From: a virus
DNA: 64,000 nt
Direction: 5' to 3' (one strand)
Virus record (IMG/VR): IMGVR_UViG_3300045993_000417
Span: 20,800-84,799 of that record
Position numbers and translations under genes: made by a program. Below the pieces are notes generated by a model. It saw only the letters and a list, made by a program, of their open reading frames with translations, was not told the DNA's origin and made no database searches. How positions within the stretch are numbered: position 1 is the first letter of the stretch; the number at the start of each line of letters is the position of its first letter. Below are positions 8,537 to 16,569 of this stretch, piece by piece.

Positions 8537-8700
8537 TCCGGCTCCCGCCGGAATACTTTTCACGATTTGGGATTGTTGGTACTACAAAAACTTCCAACAG
8601 ATTCAATTAACATCTTGATTCTCCCAAATCTTTATTGTTATTAAGATGTAACCCATCGCTGTTTTGATGGATATGATCTCCCTACTACAATATACTTATA
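8537..8700 (-). ncRNA. Candidate structured small RNA or leader-peptide transcript
   Basis: A 200-base gap between genes. On the minus strand an extended -10 box (TGGTATAAG, 8695-8703) should start a transcript near 8688 running to the hairpin TCCGGC-TCCC-GCCGGA at 8537-8552. The predicted RNA of about 150 nt has a hairpin (CCATC/GATGG, 8653-8670), an outer stem of nine pairs (GATTTGGGA at 8564-8572 with TCCCAAATC at 8622-8630) and an inner stem (GTTGG/CCAAC, 8575-8598). It also contains a possible 17-codon ORF (8613 down to 8560, MLIESVGSFCSTNNPKS) with GGGAG seven bases upstream, so a leader peptide is an alternative. Confidence 0.4.
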
Positions 8701-8721
8701 CCAAAAAAGCGGTTCTTAATG

Positions 8722-8727
8722 TAAAAT
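8722..8727 (+). promoter_or_regulatory. Leaderless-type -10 box of gene 8734
   Basis: TAAAAT ends six bases before the ATG at 8734. This spacing selects 8734 over the upstream in-frame ATG at 8728 and makes the product start with MNKYL, like its relatives. Confidence 0.6.
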
Positions 8728-8733
8728 ATGGTT

Positions 8734-9357
8734 ATGAATAAATATCTGATATCCATAGAGAAGGTGGCGATGAATGCCCTTAAGTCCAGGGTATTAGCTA
8801 AAGGTGTAGGGGTTATCGCACAGCCTGGGTCACAGTGGAAACGGGCTATAAGGGATTCCAAAAATTTTAAGTCAGTAGAAGATTTTCAGAATACCTGGAA
8901 ACATAAAGTACCAAACACTTTTAAGGTGGAGGGTACTGCTACTGCCATAACCAGGACTGGTGAAAAAATCCCTGGAGCGTATAATAAATATACGAAACTA
9001 ACTGATTCTCTAAAGTCTATAGAAAATAAAGGGTTAGGTAAAGTAACGTTTCTTAATGGGGAAGCAGCCTCCATAAAAACTAAAGGCTCTAATTTACAGA
9101 TACACCTAAAAAGTCATAATAATAGGAATATACTAGAGGCTGTTGGAAGCACAGTTAGCCCTACTGCAAGTGATACTACTCGTGGTAAAGGTTTATTTAA
9201 AGGACTATGGCCTCACATATCCAAAGAGTTAAGGAAGCGTGGGATAACCCATCTAGAGATGGAGCCTCAATCCCCCGTCTGGCATAAGAACTACAAACTT
9301 GAAAAAATACCAGAAAAAGACGTAGATTACTATAAACATAGAATACCAACTAAATGA
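8734..9357 (+). CDS. Tagged head protein with GNAT acetyltransferase-like domain
   Basis: The 207-residue product starts MNKYLISIEKVAMNA, an extended form of the MNKYLEKIA tag that also includes a K-x-A site. The C-terminal half resembles a GNAT N-acetyltransferase: an acetyl-CoA-binding motif RGKGLFKGLW at about residues 150-159, then a helix, a strand THLEMEP and a final WHKNYKL typical of the last GNAT strand/helix. A likely role is acetylation of a host or phage protein, and the tag suggests packaging in the head, as T4 packages the ADP-ribosyltransferase Alt with its own short propeptide. That comparison is inference. The start is chosen from the promoter spacing and tag. The stop overlaps the next start (ATGA). 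Confidence 0.55.
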   Translation: MNKYLISIEKVAMNALKSRVLAKGVGVIAQPGSQWKRAIRDSKNFKSVEDFQNTWKHKVPNTFKVEGTATAITRTGEKIPGAYNKYTKLTDSLKSIENKGLGKVTFLNGEAASIKTKGSNLQIHLKSHNNRNILEAVGSTVSPTASDTTRGKGLFKGLWPHISKELRKRGITHLEMEPQSPVWHKNYKLEKIPEKDVDYYKHRIPTK

Positions 9358-9707
9358 ATAAATACTTAGAAAAGATAGCATCCAGGTCAGACGGAGTTAT
9401 AAACTCCATCTTCGGATTCGGAGATAGACTGATAGGCCACTCTGCCGGCCGTGCTAAGACCATCCACAACTCCTTGAAGGACGCAGCTCATCTGGGTAGC
9501 GGTATCCCAGCCTCTACCATGCGCAAGGCTAAGGAGCTATCTGATGCTGCCTCTCTGGCTTCTCGTAACACTCGTATCCGTACTGCTCTAGCAGTGGGCG
9601 GTGGTGTAACTGCTGGGTATCTCGGTATCCACAAGTACCAGCAACATAAAGATGAGAAGATTATGCAGAAGATCTTATCTAACGCACAAAACAATCAAGT
9701 ATACTAA
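9354..9707 (+). CDS. Small tagged head protein with hydrophobic helix
   Basis: A 117-residue basic protein starting with the canonical tag MNKYLEKIASRSD. The middle is polar and basic, and a Gly/Ala/Val-rich stretch at about residues 90-105 could cross a membrane, followed by a charged end. It overlaps the previous gene by four bases (ATGA), so the two are translationally coupled. It resembles the individual modules of the gene at 2846. No enzyme motif was recognised. The best guess is an internal head protein delivered with the DNA. Confidence 0.62.
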   Translation: MNKYLEKIASRSDGVINSIFGFGDRLIGHSAGRAKTIHNSLKDAAHLGSGIPASTMRKAKELSDAASLASRNTRIRTALAVGGGVTAGYLGIHKYQQHKDEKIMQKILSNAQNNQVY

Positions 9708-9715
9708 AATACGTA

Positions 9716-9744
9716 TTGACTAAATTAGAGAGACGTACTAAAAT
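9716..9744 (+). promoter_or_regulatory. Sigma70-like promoter for gene 9777
   Basis: TTGACT (9716-9721) and TAAAAT (9739-9744) are separated by 17 bases. The transcript should start near 9751, leaving a short leader with AAAGGAAA before the ATG at 9777. Confidence 0.65.
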
Positions 9745-9776
9745 CACGTTCTCTTACATAACTTAAAGGAAACAAA

Positions 9777-10211
9777 ATGTACATTCAAAACACCCTAAAC
9801 CATACTCTAGTTCTGAAAGCCGGATACTTGAAGTTGGCTGCAGGCGCAACAAACGTCAATCCCCTTACAGAGGATGACTACAAGGACACTACTATTGCTG
9901 ACGCAATCTCTCGTGGTTGGGCTAAAAAAGTAACTGAGGCTATCGCTGCTGCTGAAGTGGCACCGGTTGCAGTTACTGTAGCTAGCTCTAAGGGAGGTTT
10001 GACTCTTGAAGAACTAAAGGCTGAACAGGCTGCTAAAGTAGAGAAGCCAACTGCTTTCACTACTGAGCTTGGTCTTAGCGATGGTATCCCTCAGGGCGGT
10101 GCAGTAGGTTCTACAATCGGAGTGCCTATTGAGACTTACGTAACTGAGCCTGTAGTAGCTCCAGTAGAAGAAGTTAAAGAAACAAAAGCCTCTAAGGCTA
10201 AAAGTAAATAA
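9777..10211 (+). CDS. Hypothetical structural protein
   Basis: A 144-residue protein rich in Ala, Val, Glu and Lys. The N-terminal 70 residues (MYIQNTLNHTLVLKAGYLKL) look like a small folded domain; the rest is acidic and proline-containing and ends in a Lys/Ala-rich tail (KETKASKAKSK), probably flexible. It has its own sigma70-like promoter, a strong ribosome site and a terminator, so it is expressed as a single gene, which fits an abundant virion component. Position among head and neck genes supports this. It was not recognised as a known family. Confidence 0.5.
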   Translation: MYIQNTLNHTLVLKAGYLKLAAGATNVNPLTEDDYKDTTIADAISRGWAKKVTEAIAAAEVAPVAVTVASSKGGLTLEELKAEQAAKVEKPTAFTTELGLSDGIPQGGAVGSTIGVPIETYVTEPVVAPVEEVKETKASKAKSK

Positions 10212-10241
10212 AGTATCCCTACATATAAATTGGAATACTTT

Positions 10242-10266
10242 CCGGCCTTAGGGCCGGTTTTTTATT
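10242..10266 (+). terminator. Terminator after gene 9777
   Basis: CCGGCC and GGCCGG pair around a short loop, followed by a run of six T residues. Confidence 0.88.
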
Positions 10267-10270
10267 GTGC

Positions 10271-10276
10271 TAAACT
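10271..10276 (+). promoter_or_regulatory. Leaderless-type -10 box of gene 10283
   Basis: TAAACT ends six bases before the ATG at 10283, directly after the preceding terminator. No ribosome site is visible. Confidence 0.55.
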
Positions 10277-10282
10277 CTAGTC

Positions 10283-10726
10283 ATGGCTACTATACAAATT
10301 CTAACTGTTGATGAAGTACGTGAGTACTTAGGTGATTACGCTCAAAACAACCGCCTGATTGAAGGTGAGGAGTTTTCAGATACCAGAGTTTCGCTCTGCA
10401 TGGGACTGGCAGTAGATGAATATAATACCAACCCACCTTTCACAGTGTATAGTACGGCGGATTTCCCCTCCAAGTCTATATTGCTCTGGGGAACGTTGTG
10501 GAAGATGTTTGAAGGTAAGGCTGCAGAGTTTGCACGAAACACTCTGTCATACAGTGACGGCGGTGTACAGATACCAATTGAGGAAAAGGCGGAGTTGTAT
10601 AAGACTCTAGCTAACGGTTTCCATCAGAACTTCAACGACCAAATGAGAATCCTAAAAACACACGTTAACATGGAATCAGGCTGGGGTGACGTTCGTGGAG
10701 ATGCGAGCCTTTTCCCTATTTGGTAA
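10283..10726 (+). CDS. Head-tail connector-like protein
   Basis: A 147-residue protein between head genes and tail genes. The start, TVDEVREYLGDYAQNNRLIEGEEFSD, and helices with conserved aromatic residues resemble small adaptor or head-completion proteins that bind under the portal, which share a helical-bundle fold. A size near 150 residues and the location upstream of neck and tail genes fit. There is no catalytic motif. It is flanked by terminators on both sides and has a leaderless-type promoter, so it is a one-gene unit. The role is inferred from context and general sequence character. Confidence 0.45.
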   Translation: MATIQILTVDEVREYLGDYAQNNRLIEGEEFSDTRVSLCMGLAVDEYNTNPPFTVYSTADFPSKSILLWGTLWKMFEGKAAEFARNTLSYSDGGVQIPIEEKAELYKTLANGFHQNFNDQMRILKTHVNMESGWGDVRGDASLFPIW

Positions 10727-10730
10727 TCTA

Positions 10731-10759
10731 AAAAAAGCCCAGGTTATTCTGGGCTTTTT
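10731..10759. terminator. Bidirectional terminator
   Basis: AAAAAAGCCCAG and CTGGGCTTTTT form a stem with tracts on both sides, serving the plus-strand gene ending at 10726 and the minus-strand gene ending at 10761. Confidence 0.88.
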
Positions 10760-10760
10760 A

Positions 10761-11105
10761 TCAAACACGCAGAGCGGTAATATATACCCCTATTGCCCTG
10801 TAAAACATCCCATCCTTATTATTGGTGTCCTGTAGTACCAACACGGTTACTTCCGAGTGGCTGGTAAAATCAGGTTCTTTAAGTGCGGGCTTTATCAAAG
10901 ACATTTCCTGGTCATGTAATTCTTTCTCTGAATAGGCTTTTATCATTATAAAGGGAACATAGGCTAGCCTGTGTTTGTAATCCCAGTAATCCCCCCTACC
11001 ACGGATACACCTAGTTAGGCCCTCTATTTCTATGACCTTGATAGGACCACCTTCTAGTTGTTTATCTAACTCACTAACAGATATAGGTTTATACGTTATG
11101 TTCAT
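10761..11105 (-). CDS. Hypothetical protein in phosphoesterase operon
   Basis: A 114-residue protein of unknown family. Its start overlaps the end of the phosphoesterase gene by 17 bases in another frame, so the two are translationally coupled and share the promoter near 12045. The protein has a mixed alpha/beta look, with a central WDYKHRLAYVPFIMIKAY segment and a C-terminal strand-rich region (SHSEVTVLVLQDTN). A bidirectional terminator follows at once. It may assist or regulate the phosphoesterase, but nothing in the sequence shows how. Confidence 0.6.
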   Translation of the reverse strand: MNITYKPISVSELDKQLEGGPIKVIEIEGLTRCIRGRGDYWDYKHRLAYVPFIMIKAYSEKELHDQEMSLIKPALKEPDFTSHSEVTVLVLQDTNNKDGMFYRAIGVYITALRV

Positions 11106-12015
11106 TCTCTTCCTTAGTTGAAGTTATGATGAGCGTCTCATGTTCTACCAACCCTCTGGCCTCATTCATTTCACCAGCGTAACCTACGCAGTTATTGATT
11201 AGTACACACTCCCCGAACACGGTGGTATCCTGGTAATGAGTATGTCCATAGAACCAGTACCTGATGTTTGGGTTGTCCATAATCAAGTCACTCAAGTCTG
11301 AGGCGTAATAACAGTTAGAAGTGTCCCCTGCGTACCTAGGATCACACAGACTGAACATCGGTAAGTGATGTGTTATTACTATCACTTTCTTGTTAGGGTT
11401 TTGTCTAGCTATAAAGCGTATGTATTCCTTGTGCCTTTTATGCACATTAACCCAGCGCTCTGACGTAAATCTATCCCACCTGCCCTCAGGACCGGTATCG
11501 TATGATATCTTACCGTCGTAAGCCATAACTCTATTTAGGTTCATCATAGAGAAGGGATCATTCTTATTCATGTCTGTCCAAAGAGTACAGCCTACAAACA
11601 AGAAGTCACCATCCACGTAAGTGTCGCAGTCAAGTACTTTGACGTTGTGTAACCCCCTGTTGGCTAGAAGTTCGTTACACTTCTCACCACCCCTTCTGAT
11701 AGTTAAGCTACCAGAGTTAATCGGCCAGAAATCATGGTTTCCAAGCACTATAAGCACCTGTTTAAACCTACATGCAACCTTCTCGATCCATGTCCTAGAA
11801 TCTACCGTGAATGGTCTAGGAGTATCCTTATCTATTAGAATCGTTTCCCTAGAGAAGTCCTCCCATTCGATAAACCTGGTGCCGGTCCATAAGTCCCCTG
11901 CCAGTATGAGGATAGTCTCAGCGTCGTCTGGTAGAACCGGTGGATACCAAAGTTTACCTAGCTTATAGTGATCTAAATGAATATCAGAGTATTCACGTAT
12001 TTTTAACTGTTGCAT
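11089..12015 (-). CDS. Calcineurin-like metallophosphoesterase
   Basis: A 308-residue enzyme with the full motif set of the calcineurin-like phosphoesterase superfamily: DIHLD (Asp11, His13), a GD pair in LAGDLW (near residue 41), GNHDFWP, a histidine pair in ITHHLP and the final GHTH. These bind two metal ions and hydrolyse phosphoesters; the substrate is not evident and could be nucleotides, nucleic acid or phosphoprotein. A ribosome site (AAAGGAT) precedes the ATG and an extended -10 promoter lies about 30 bases upstream. It is a minus-strand accessory unit between connector and neck genes. The superfamily is secure; the role in infection is unknown. Confidence 0.85.
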   Translation of the reverse strand: MQQLKIREYSDIHLDHYKLGKLWYPPVLPDDAETILILAGDLWTGTRFIEWEDFSRETILIDKDTPRPFTVDSRTWIEKVACRFKQVLIVLGNHDFWPINSGSLTIRRGGEKCNELLANRGLHNVKVLDCDTYVDGDFLFVGCTLWTDMNKNDPFSMMNLNRVMAYDGKISYDTGPEGRWDRFTSERWVNVHKRHKEYIRFIARQNPNKKVIVITHHLPMFSLCDPRYAGDTSNCYYASDLSDLIMDNPNIRYWFYGHTHYQDTTVFGECVLINNCVGYAGEMNEARGLVEHETLIITSTKEENEHNV

Positions 12016-12042
12016 AATGATCCTTTAGTTGTTTGTACATTA

Positions 12043-12051
12043 CTTATACCA
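12043..12051 (-). promoter_or_regulatory. Extended -10 promoter for phosphoesterase operon
   Basis: The minus strand reads TTGGTATAAGTAATG, the same TGGTATAAG box found upstream of the other minus-strand units, with a leader of about 20 bases containing AAAGGAT. Confidence 0.62.
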
Positions 12052-12068
12052 AATATTCTACCATACTT

Positions 12069-12074
12069 TAAAAT
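12069..12074 (+). promoter_or_regulatory. Leaderless-type -10 box of gene 12081
   Basis: TAAAAT ends six bases before the ATG at 12081; the segment TAAAATACAGTT is almost identical to the one before the tape-measure gene at 33876. Confidence 0.62.
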
Positions 12075-12080
12075 ACAGTT

Positions 12081-12977
12081 ATGTCATTAAACGTCTCTAT
12101 CAATGTAGGGTTCCTAGTTCAAACCCATAATATGGGTAGCTCAACCGTGCCTACGTTGATTAGTAATGGGATATACCAGTCCGGAGCCATATCGGTAACT
12201 ATATATCCTAGATGGTATAAACACGTATCTGTTGAATGGACAGTGCCTTCTAACTGGGGTAATTGTGTATTCAACGTGTATACTAGTCAGACGGAGGGTG
12301 GTCCTTGGGAGTTGATTAACCCTATCCCTATTACTGGAACGTTCTTAACAGAAGCCGTTTCAAAAGAGTATTCTAAATTCTCTAAGGGTTTTTACGTAGT
12401 AGAAGCATTACTACTGGATAAGAATCTGCATAAGGTAAGGTCAGCTTCTTCGACTTGGAATACGTATCAATCTAACTGGGTTGCATTGCGCTCAAACGAG
12501 ATACAGCGTAGGCAGTACATACTTCTAGCTCAATTTACTGGGGTTAAGTCTTATCTGTTTAGACGTAGAGACTACGGTAAGCGCTGTACGAACTGTTGGG
12601 ATCCTAAGACTGAAAAGGTTATTAAGGATCATTGCACAGTGTGTTTTGGTACTAGTTTCGAAGGTGGTTACTTTGATGCTGTACCGTTCTATGTTCAGTA
12701 TGAACCTACCCCTAATACAGATCAGCAGGTGTATTATGGAACTATGGAAAATAACCAAATCGGCGGTAGGAGTATATCTATACCAGAGGTTAGGTTAAAT
12801 GATATAATAATCAGAGCAGGGGATTGGAACGCATATTTAGTAGACAGAATGACTAACACTGAACTCATGTCTAATTCAGTAAGTCAAATAATGGTATTAA
12901 CACAATTAGGTAAAGACAGCGTCGAGTACAATTTAATGACAAAGAACCTACCAGATTTCCCACAACAATATATATAA
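12081..12977 (+). CDS. Neck/tail structural protein with zinc ribbon
   Basis: A 298-residue protein. Residues about 30-135 look like a fibronectin/Ig-type beta domain (HVSVEWTVPSNWGNCVFNVY; SKGFYVVEALL). Residues about 165-195 hold a zinc ribbon: CTNC, twelve residues, then CTVC. The last third is beta-rich. The position before the tail-terminator-like gene and sheath suggests a neck or tail-completion component. Four cysteines in a cytoplasmically assembled virion protein favour structural zinc rather than disulfides. The exact role is not established. It starts a late operon with the tagged small protein at 12988. Confidence 0.5.
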   Translation: MSLNVSINVGFLVQTHNMGSSTVPTLISNGIYQSGAISVTIYPRWYKHVSVEWTVPSNWGNCVFNVYTSQTEGGPWELINPIPITGTFLTEAVSKEYSKFSKGFYVVEALLLDKNLHKVRSASSTWNTYQSNWVALRSNEIQRRQYILLAQFTGVKSYLFRRRDYGKRCTNCWDPKTEKVIKDHCTVCFGTSFEGGYFDAVPFYVQYEPTPNTDQQVYYGTMENNQIGGRSISIPEVRLNDIIIRAGDWNAYLVDRMTNTELMSNSVSQIMVLTQLGKDSVEYNLMTKNLPDFPQQYI

Positions 12978-12987
12978 AGGATAGAAC

Positions 12988-13182
12988 ATGAGCAACAAGT
13001 ACTTAGAAAAGATCGCAATGACTGCTGGAGTTGGTAACCTTATTAAGGGCATCAAGACTACTAGCAAGCTGGAGTCGGACATGCTTAAAGGCAAGGCCCG
13101 TAATATTATTCAGAAACAGGTAGACAGGCACATCCCTACCGGCGGTCTAAGCACTTTGAAGCAATACCCAGTACGGTACTAA
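12988..13182 (+). CDS. Small MSNKYLEKIA-tagged protein
   Basis: A 64-residue basic protein starting MSNKYLEKIAMTAG, the same tag as the head proteins at 2846, 4307 and 9354, here lying between neck and tail genes. It is preceded by AAGGAT and followed two bases later by the next start. The remainder is lysine/arginine-rich with no membrane stretch, so it might bind DNA. If the tag is a capsid-targeting propeptide, this would be an internal head protein located outside the head cluster. Confidence 0.6.
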   Translation: MSNKYLEKIAMTAGVGNLIKGIKTTSKLESDMLKGKARNIIQKQVDRHIPTGGLSTLKQYPVRY

Positions 13183-13184
13183 TA

Positions 13185-13769
13185 ATGTCGTCGTTCTCTC
13201 CTCTACTAGTGTCTAAGCTGGTAATATTACCCTTGAGGTATTTTTTCAGTAACTACGCCAAGGCGTATGACTTAGTATGGGACGAGGATGAAAAGATTCG
13301 CACAATAGAGGTTGGCCACATGAATGACTACCATCAAATAGCCATTCAGAAGAACCCGCGTGTTTTAATATCCAGAGGGGACTACCAGATAAACAAGGTG
13401 GGCATCACTGATAACCTTGCTGAAGCCTTACCCTCTCAACTTCACGGTAGTGACGACCGCGTTAATATGGTGCTTATTTCTGGTAATGCCCAGATAATCA
13501 TAGAGGCCAGGCAACAAGGAACTTGCGAAATTTTAGCAGATATGGTTTCTCACTTTATTACCTGGTCAAGGCCTTTTCTCTGTGATACACAGGGTTTTAA
13601 GGAGTTCGGATTACCAATGGTAGTTTCAGACTGCACCCCTGATCAGGAGGATAAGGAGAAATTTAAGGTAGTGATCTCTATACCCTTTATGATGGAAGAG
13701 AAATGGACTGTAAGACAAGAAGCGCTCTCTTTGAAAAGTTTCTTTGTATCTCTATCAAAGCAGCCATGA
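13185..13769 (+). CDS. Tail terminator-like / neck protein
   Basis: A 194-residue mixed alpha/beta protein immediately upstream of the sheath gene. Tail-terminator and tail-completion proteins are usually encoded just before sheath and tube and have this size and a pattern of alternating strands (VNMVLISGNAQIIIEARQ, KFKVVISIPFMM). No strict signature can be seen, so this is a positional call. It is coupled to the preceding gene (TAATAATG). The sheath promoter begins shortly after its stop, so the sheath can be expressed separately. Confidence 0.45.
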   Translation: MSSFSPLLVSKLVILPLRYFFSNYAKAYDLVWDEDEKIRTIEVGHMNDYHQIAIQKNPRVLISRGDYQINKVGITDNLAEALPSQLHGSDDRVNMVLISGNAQIIIEARQQGTCEILADMVSHFITWSRPFLCDTQGFKEFGLPMVVSDCTPDQEDKEKFKVVISIPFMMEEKWTVRQEALSLKSFFVSLSKQP

Positions 13770-13778
13770 GTCCTGGGT

Positions 13779-13868
13779 TAAAATATTGTCATAGATTACA
13801 CGGATAACATCCGTTTAAAGGATTTACAAAACTCAGAAAATTCTGGGTTATTTATTTAGGAGAGCTTA
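13779..13868 (+). promoter_or_regulatory. Sheath gene promoter and structured leader
   Basis: TAAAAT at 13779-13784 has the flanks of the leaderless promoters but lies far upstream, giving a leader of about 78 bases. The leader holds two small hairpins (CGGAT/ATCCG and CTCAGAA/TTCTGGG) before AGGAG and the ATG. This may boost expression or stability of an abundant transcript. Confidence 0.5.
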
Positions 13869-16517
13869 ATGGCCTACGTAGTACCTTCACCTCTTGTATA
13901 TCAAGAGTTACTAAATTCTGGTGGGGTTGCAAATTCTACCCCAGATCTAGATGCTTGCATTATCGGCCCAGCATTCAACGTTATTAACTACGTTGCTGGT
14001 GACGTCGCATCTTTGATCAAAACGGCAGCATCTAAGGTTAGTGCAGCAATCCCTGTCACTCTGGCAGCCGGTTCTGATACCATCACGTTCACTACCGCTC
14101 CTGCAGTCACTGTAGGGGATGTACTGCTTATTCCCGGTGCTGGACTGGCTGGAGGTTCTTTACAAGCTACAGTTAATTCCGTTAATGGAATGATTGTAAT
14201 TCTAGACACTGTCGCTATCACTAGCGTCACTAACGCTGCTGCTACGAAACAAGGCACTCTAGTAGACTCTACTATCGCTAATACTTTCGGTATGCCTAGT
14301 CAAAAGCCTGGTCAAGTAACTTCTGTTGCTTCAATTGGCGTATACCTTAATAACGCTAGAGTTCAAACTCTATCTACCAAATTCCACGCTTTCTCTAATA
14401 GTGTAGCGTTGACTATGGTTCCTGTAGTTGGTGTCGGTAGTATCCTAATAGGTACTAGAGACGTTACTGCAGTTGATGTTTCTGGTAAGCTGGTTGTCGG
14501 TGATGAAATCACTATAGCTGGTGCAGGTGTAGGTGGAGCTAACTTGGTTGCTAAAATCTCCGCAATGCCTACTGGCACTACTATCACCCTAGACCCTAAT
14601 TCCCCAGCAGCCTCAGCTACTGTCCCAGGTGGAGTCCTAACTAAGAGCGTAATTCAAAATATAAGCCCAGTTACTTCTACCTTGATTTTAGAGGCAGGCG
14701 ATAAGGTTCATATTAATTACACTAATAACGTAGGGGCGGCAGCTACCTTTGATACAACCGTTAATGAAGTCGTAAGCCCAGTAGGAGCTATTACCAGTCT
14801 CACTCTAGCTGACGTCCTTCCTGCAAATATCAGTAAGACTACCACTGTTAGCGTGGCAGCATCTTCTGGAGCTGGTACTGTTACCTTAGGATCAGTTGTA
14901 GGTATGACTAAGGGTGATACTATTAAATTCGCCTCTATAGGTGGAGTTACTGGTAATGACTTTATTACTACAGTAACTCTTATCGCTGGTAACATAGTTA
15001 CTTTATCAGGGGTTCTACCTGCAGCAGCCGATCTAAACTCGGTAGTTATAGTTGGTAACCAAATAACAGTTAGCTCACGTAAGCTATATAACAATCAACT
15101 ATTACCAACACACAAAGTATCTAACGTACTAAGCCTTAACTACGACACTTCTACTACTGCTACCTCTGGTCAGATAGTAATAAACCCTAATCCTGAGTTA
15201 GTGTATGGTGTAGTTAAGACTGCAGACGTACATGTTGGTTACAAGGCTTTGCGTACAGACCTAAGTGCATCTGTAATGGATGTAGCTAACACTGCTGATA
15301 TCCAGGGTACTTTTGGTGACATCTCCGATGCTAACCCTTTGGCTCTAGCTGTTCAACTGGCTAAGGCTAATACCACTACCAGAGTCCGGTTCATTGCCAT
15401 CGAGTCAGATGATCTTGTCGGTTACCAAAAAGCATTCGACTTAGCTGAAGGTCAGAGACTGTACGCAATCGTACCTTTGACACAAGACCAATCAATTGTT
15501 GCTGCTCTAAAGAACCACGTTTTACAGATGTCCTTACCTGAGTCTGCTAATTGGCGTATTGCTCTGGTTAACACGGCTATTCCTACTGATGTAACCGTAG
15601 GACCTTTCAGTTCTGGATTATTGAATGCCAATAGCGGTAATAACGCTATAGCAGTATCCGCTGGTAAATATATCCTTACATCGTCTAACGCTACATTCCT
15701 AAGTGACGGGGTCACTCCTGGAGATATTACTCACGTTTATAACGGAGCTACTCTACTTGGTGCTTACACTGTCCTAGAGGTTGTAAGTAACCAACAAGTT
15801 GTTCTAGACACTACTTCTACAGTATCCGGTGTTTCGTACTTCGTCTCTCGTATCTTGACTAAGACACAAAAGGCTCAGTCCGTTGCTGCAGTGAGCAAAA
15901 GTTTTGGTTCTAGCAGAGTAATCCACGTTCAACCAGACACTGTTGGTGTTAACGTTAACGGCACGATCAAATATCTGCCAGGATATTATCTGTGTGCTGC
16001 AGTGGCTGGACTAGTGGCTGGATTCCCAGTACAACAGGGTTTCACAAATATTGGTGTGGCAGGTATTGCTGATATTAAATACAGTAACTTCTACTTTACC
16101 CGTGCTCAACTTAACTCTATGGCAGAGGCTGGTACATTCCTGTTTGTTCAAGAGACCAGCGGTTCTATACCATACTGCCGTCATGAGTTAACTACTGATG
16201 TTACAGTACTAGAGTACCGTGAGTTACTAGTAGTTAAGAACTGGGACTTCCTGTCTTATTTCTACTATGACAAGATGAAGGGATTCATGGGTTCATGGAA
16301 TATTACTGCTGAAACTCTAAATACAGTACGTAGGACTATCAACGCATCATCTGAGTTGCTTAAAGCTAAAAAATTGCCTAAGATCGGAGCACCATTGATC
16401 GACGCAAAAATAACTAAACTAGAGCAGAGCACTAATAACAAAGATACTATTGATTGCAGATTGAGTGTGTCAGTCGTTTACCCATTCAACTATATCAATT
16501 TATATTTGGTAATCTAG
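13869..16517 (+). CDS. Tail sheath protein
   Basis: An 882-residue protein assigned as the contractile tail sheath. The N-terminus (MAYVVPSPLVYQELLNSGG) and the C-terminal domain, with RHELTTDVTVLEYRELLVV, MKGFMGSWNITAETLNTVRR and a closing SVSVVYPFNYINLYLVI, fit sheath proteins, whose conserved C-terminal domain has strands and helices that bind neighbouring subunits. Residues about 100-430 look like inserted Thr/Val/Gly-rich beta domains, making it longer than typical sheaths; these may be surface decorations. The order sheath then tube supports the call. It has its own promoter, structured leader and terminator. Confidence 0.8.
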   Translation: MAYVVPSPLVYQELLNSGGVANSTPDLDACIIGPAFNVINYVAGDVASLIKTAASKVSAAIPVTLAAGSDTITFTTAPAVTVGDVLLIPGAGLAGGSLQATVNSVNGMIVILDTVAITSVTNAAATKQGTLVDSTIANTFGMPSQKPGQVTSVASIGVYLNNARVQTLSTKFHAFSNSVALTMVPVVGVGSILIGTRDVTAVDVSGKLVVGDEITIAGAGVGGANLVAKISAMPTGTTITLDPNSPAASATVPGGVLTKSVIQNISPVTSTLILEAGDKVHINYTNNVGAAATFDTTVNEVVSPVGAITSLTLADVLPANISKTTTVSVAASSGAGTVTLGSVVGMTKGDTIKFASIGGVTGNDFITTVTLIAGNIVTLSGVLPAAADLNSVVIVGNQITVSSRKLYNNQLLPTHKVSNVLSLNYDTSTTATSGQIVINPNPELVYGVVKTADVHVGYKALRTDLSASVMDVANTADIQGTFGDISDANPLALAVQLAKANTTTRVRFIAIESDDLVGYQKAFDLAEGQRLYAIVPLTQDQSIVAALKNHVLQMSLPESANWRIALVNTAIPTDVTVGPFSSGLLNANSGNNAIAVSAGKYILTSSNATFLSDGVTPGDITHVYNGATLLGAYTVLEVVSNQQVVLDTTSTVSGVSYFVSRILTKTQKAQSVAAVSKSFGSSRVIHVQPDTVGVNVNGTIKYLPGYYLCAAVAGLVAGFPVQQGFTNIGVAGIADIKYSNFYFTRAQLNSMAEAGTFLFVQETSGSIPYCRHELTTDVTVLEYRELLVVKNWDFLSYFYYDKMKGFMGSWNITAETLNTVRRTINASSELLKAKKLPKIGAPLIDAKITKLEQSTNNKDTIDCRLSVSVVYPFNYINLYLVI

Positions 16518-16528
16518 AAAATACATAC

Positions 16529-16548
16529 GGGGTCTTCGGACCCCTTTT
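16529..16548 (+). terminator. UUCG-capped terminator after sheath gene
   Basis: GGGGTC and GACCCC enclose a TTCG tetraloop, an unusually stable cap, followed by TTTT. Confidence 0.9.
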
Positions 16549-16569
16549 AAAGAAAAGGAATATCCTTAA

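Noticed and set aside
13869-16517. Sheath gene as two fused genes because of its length
   Set aside because: One continuous frame with sheath-like N- and C-terminal ends; the middle looks like inserted beta domains.
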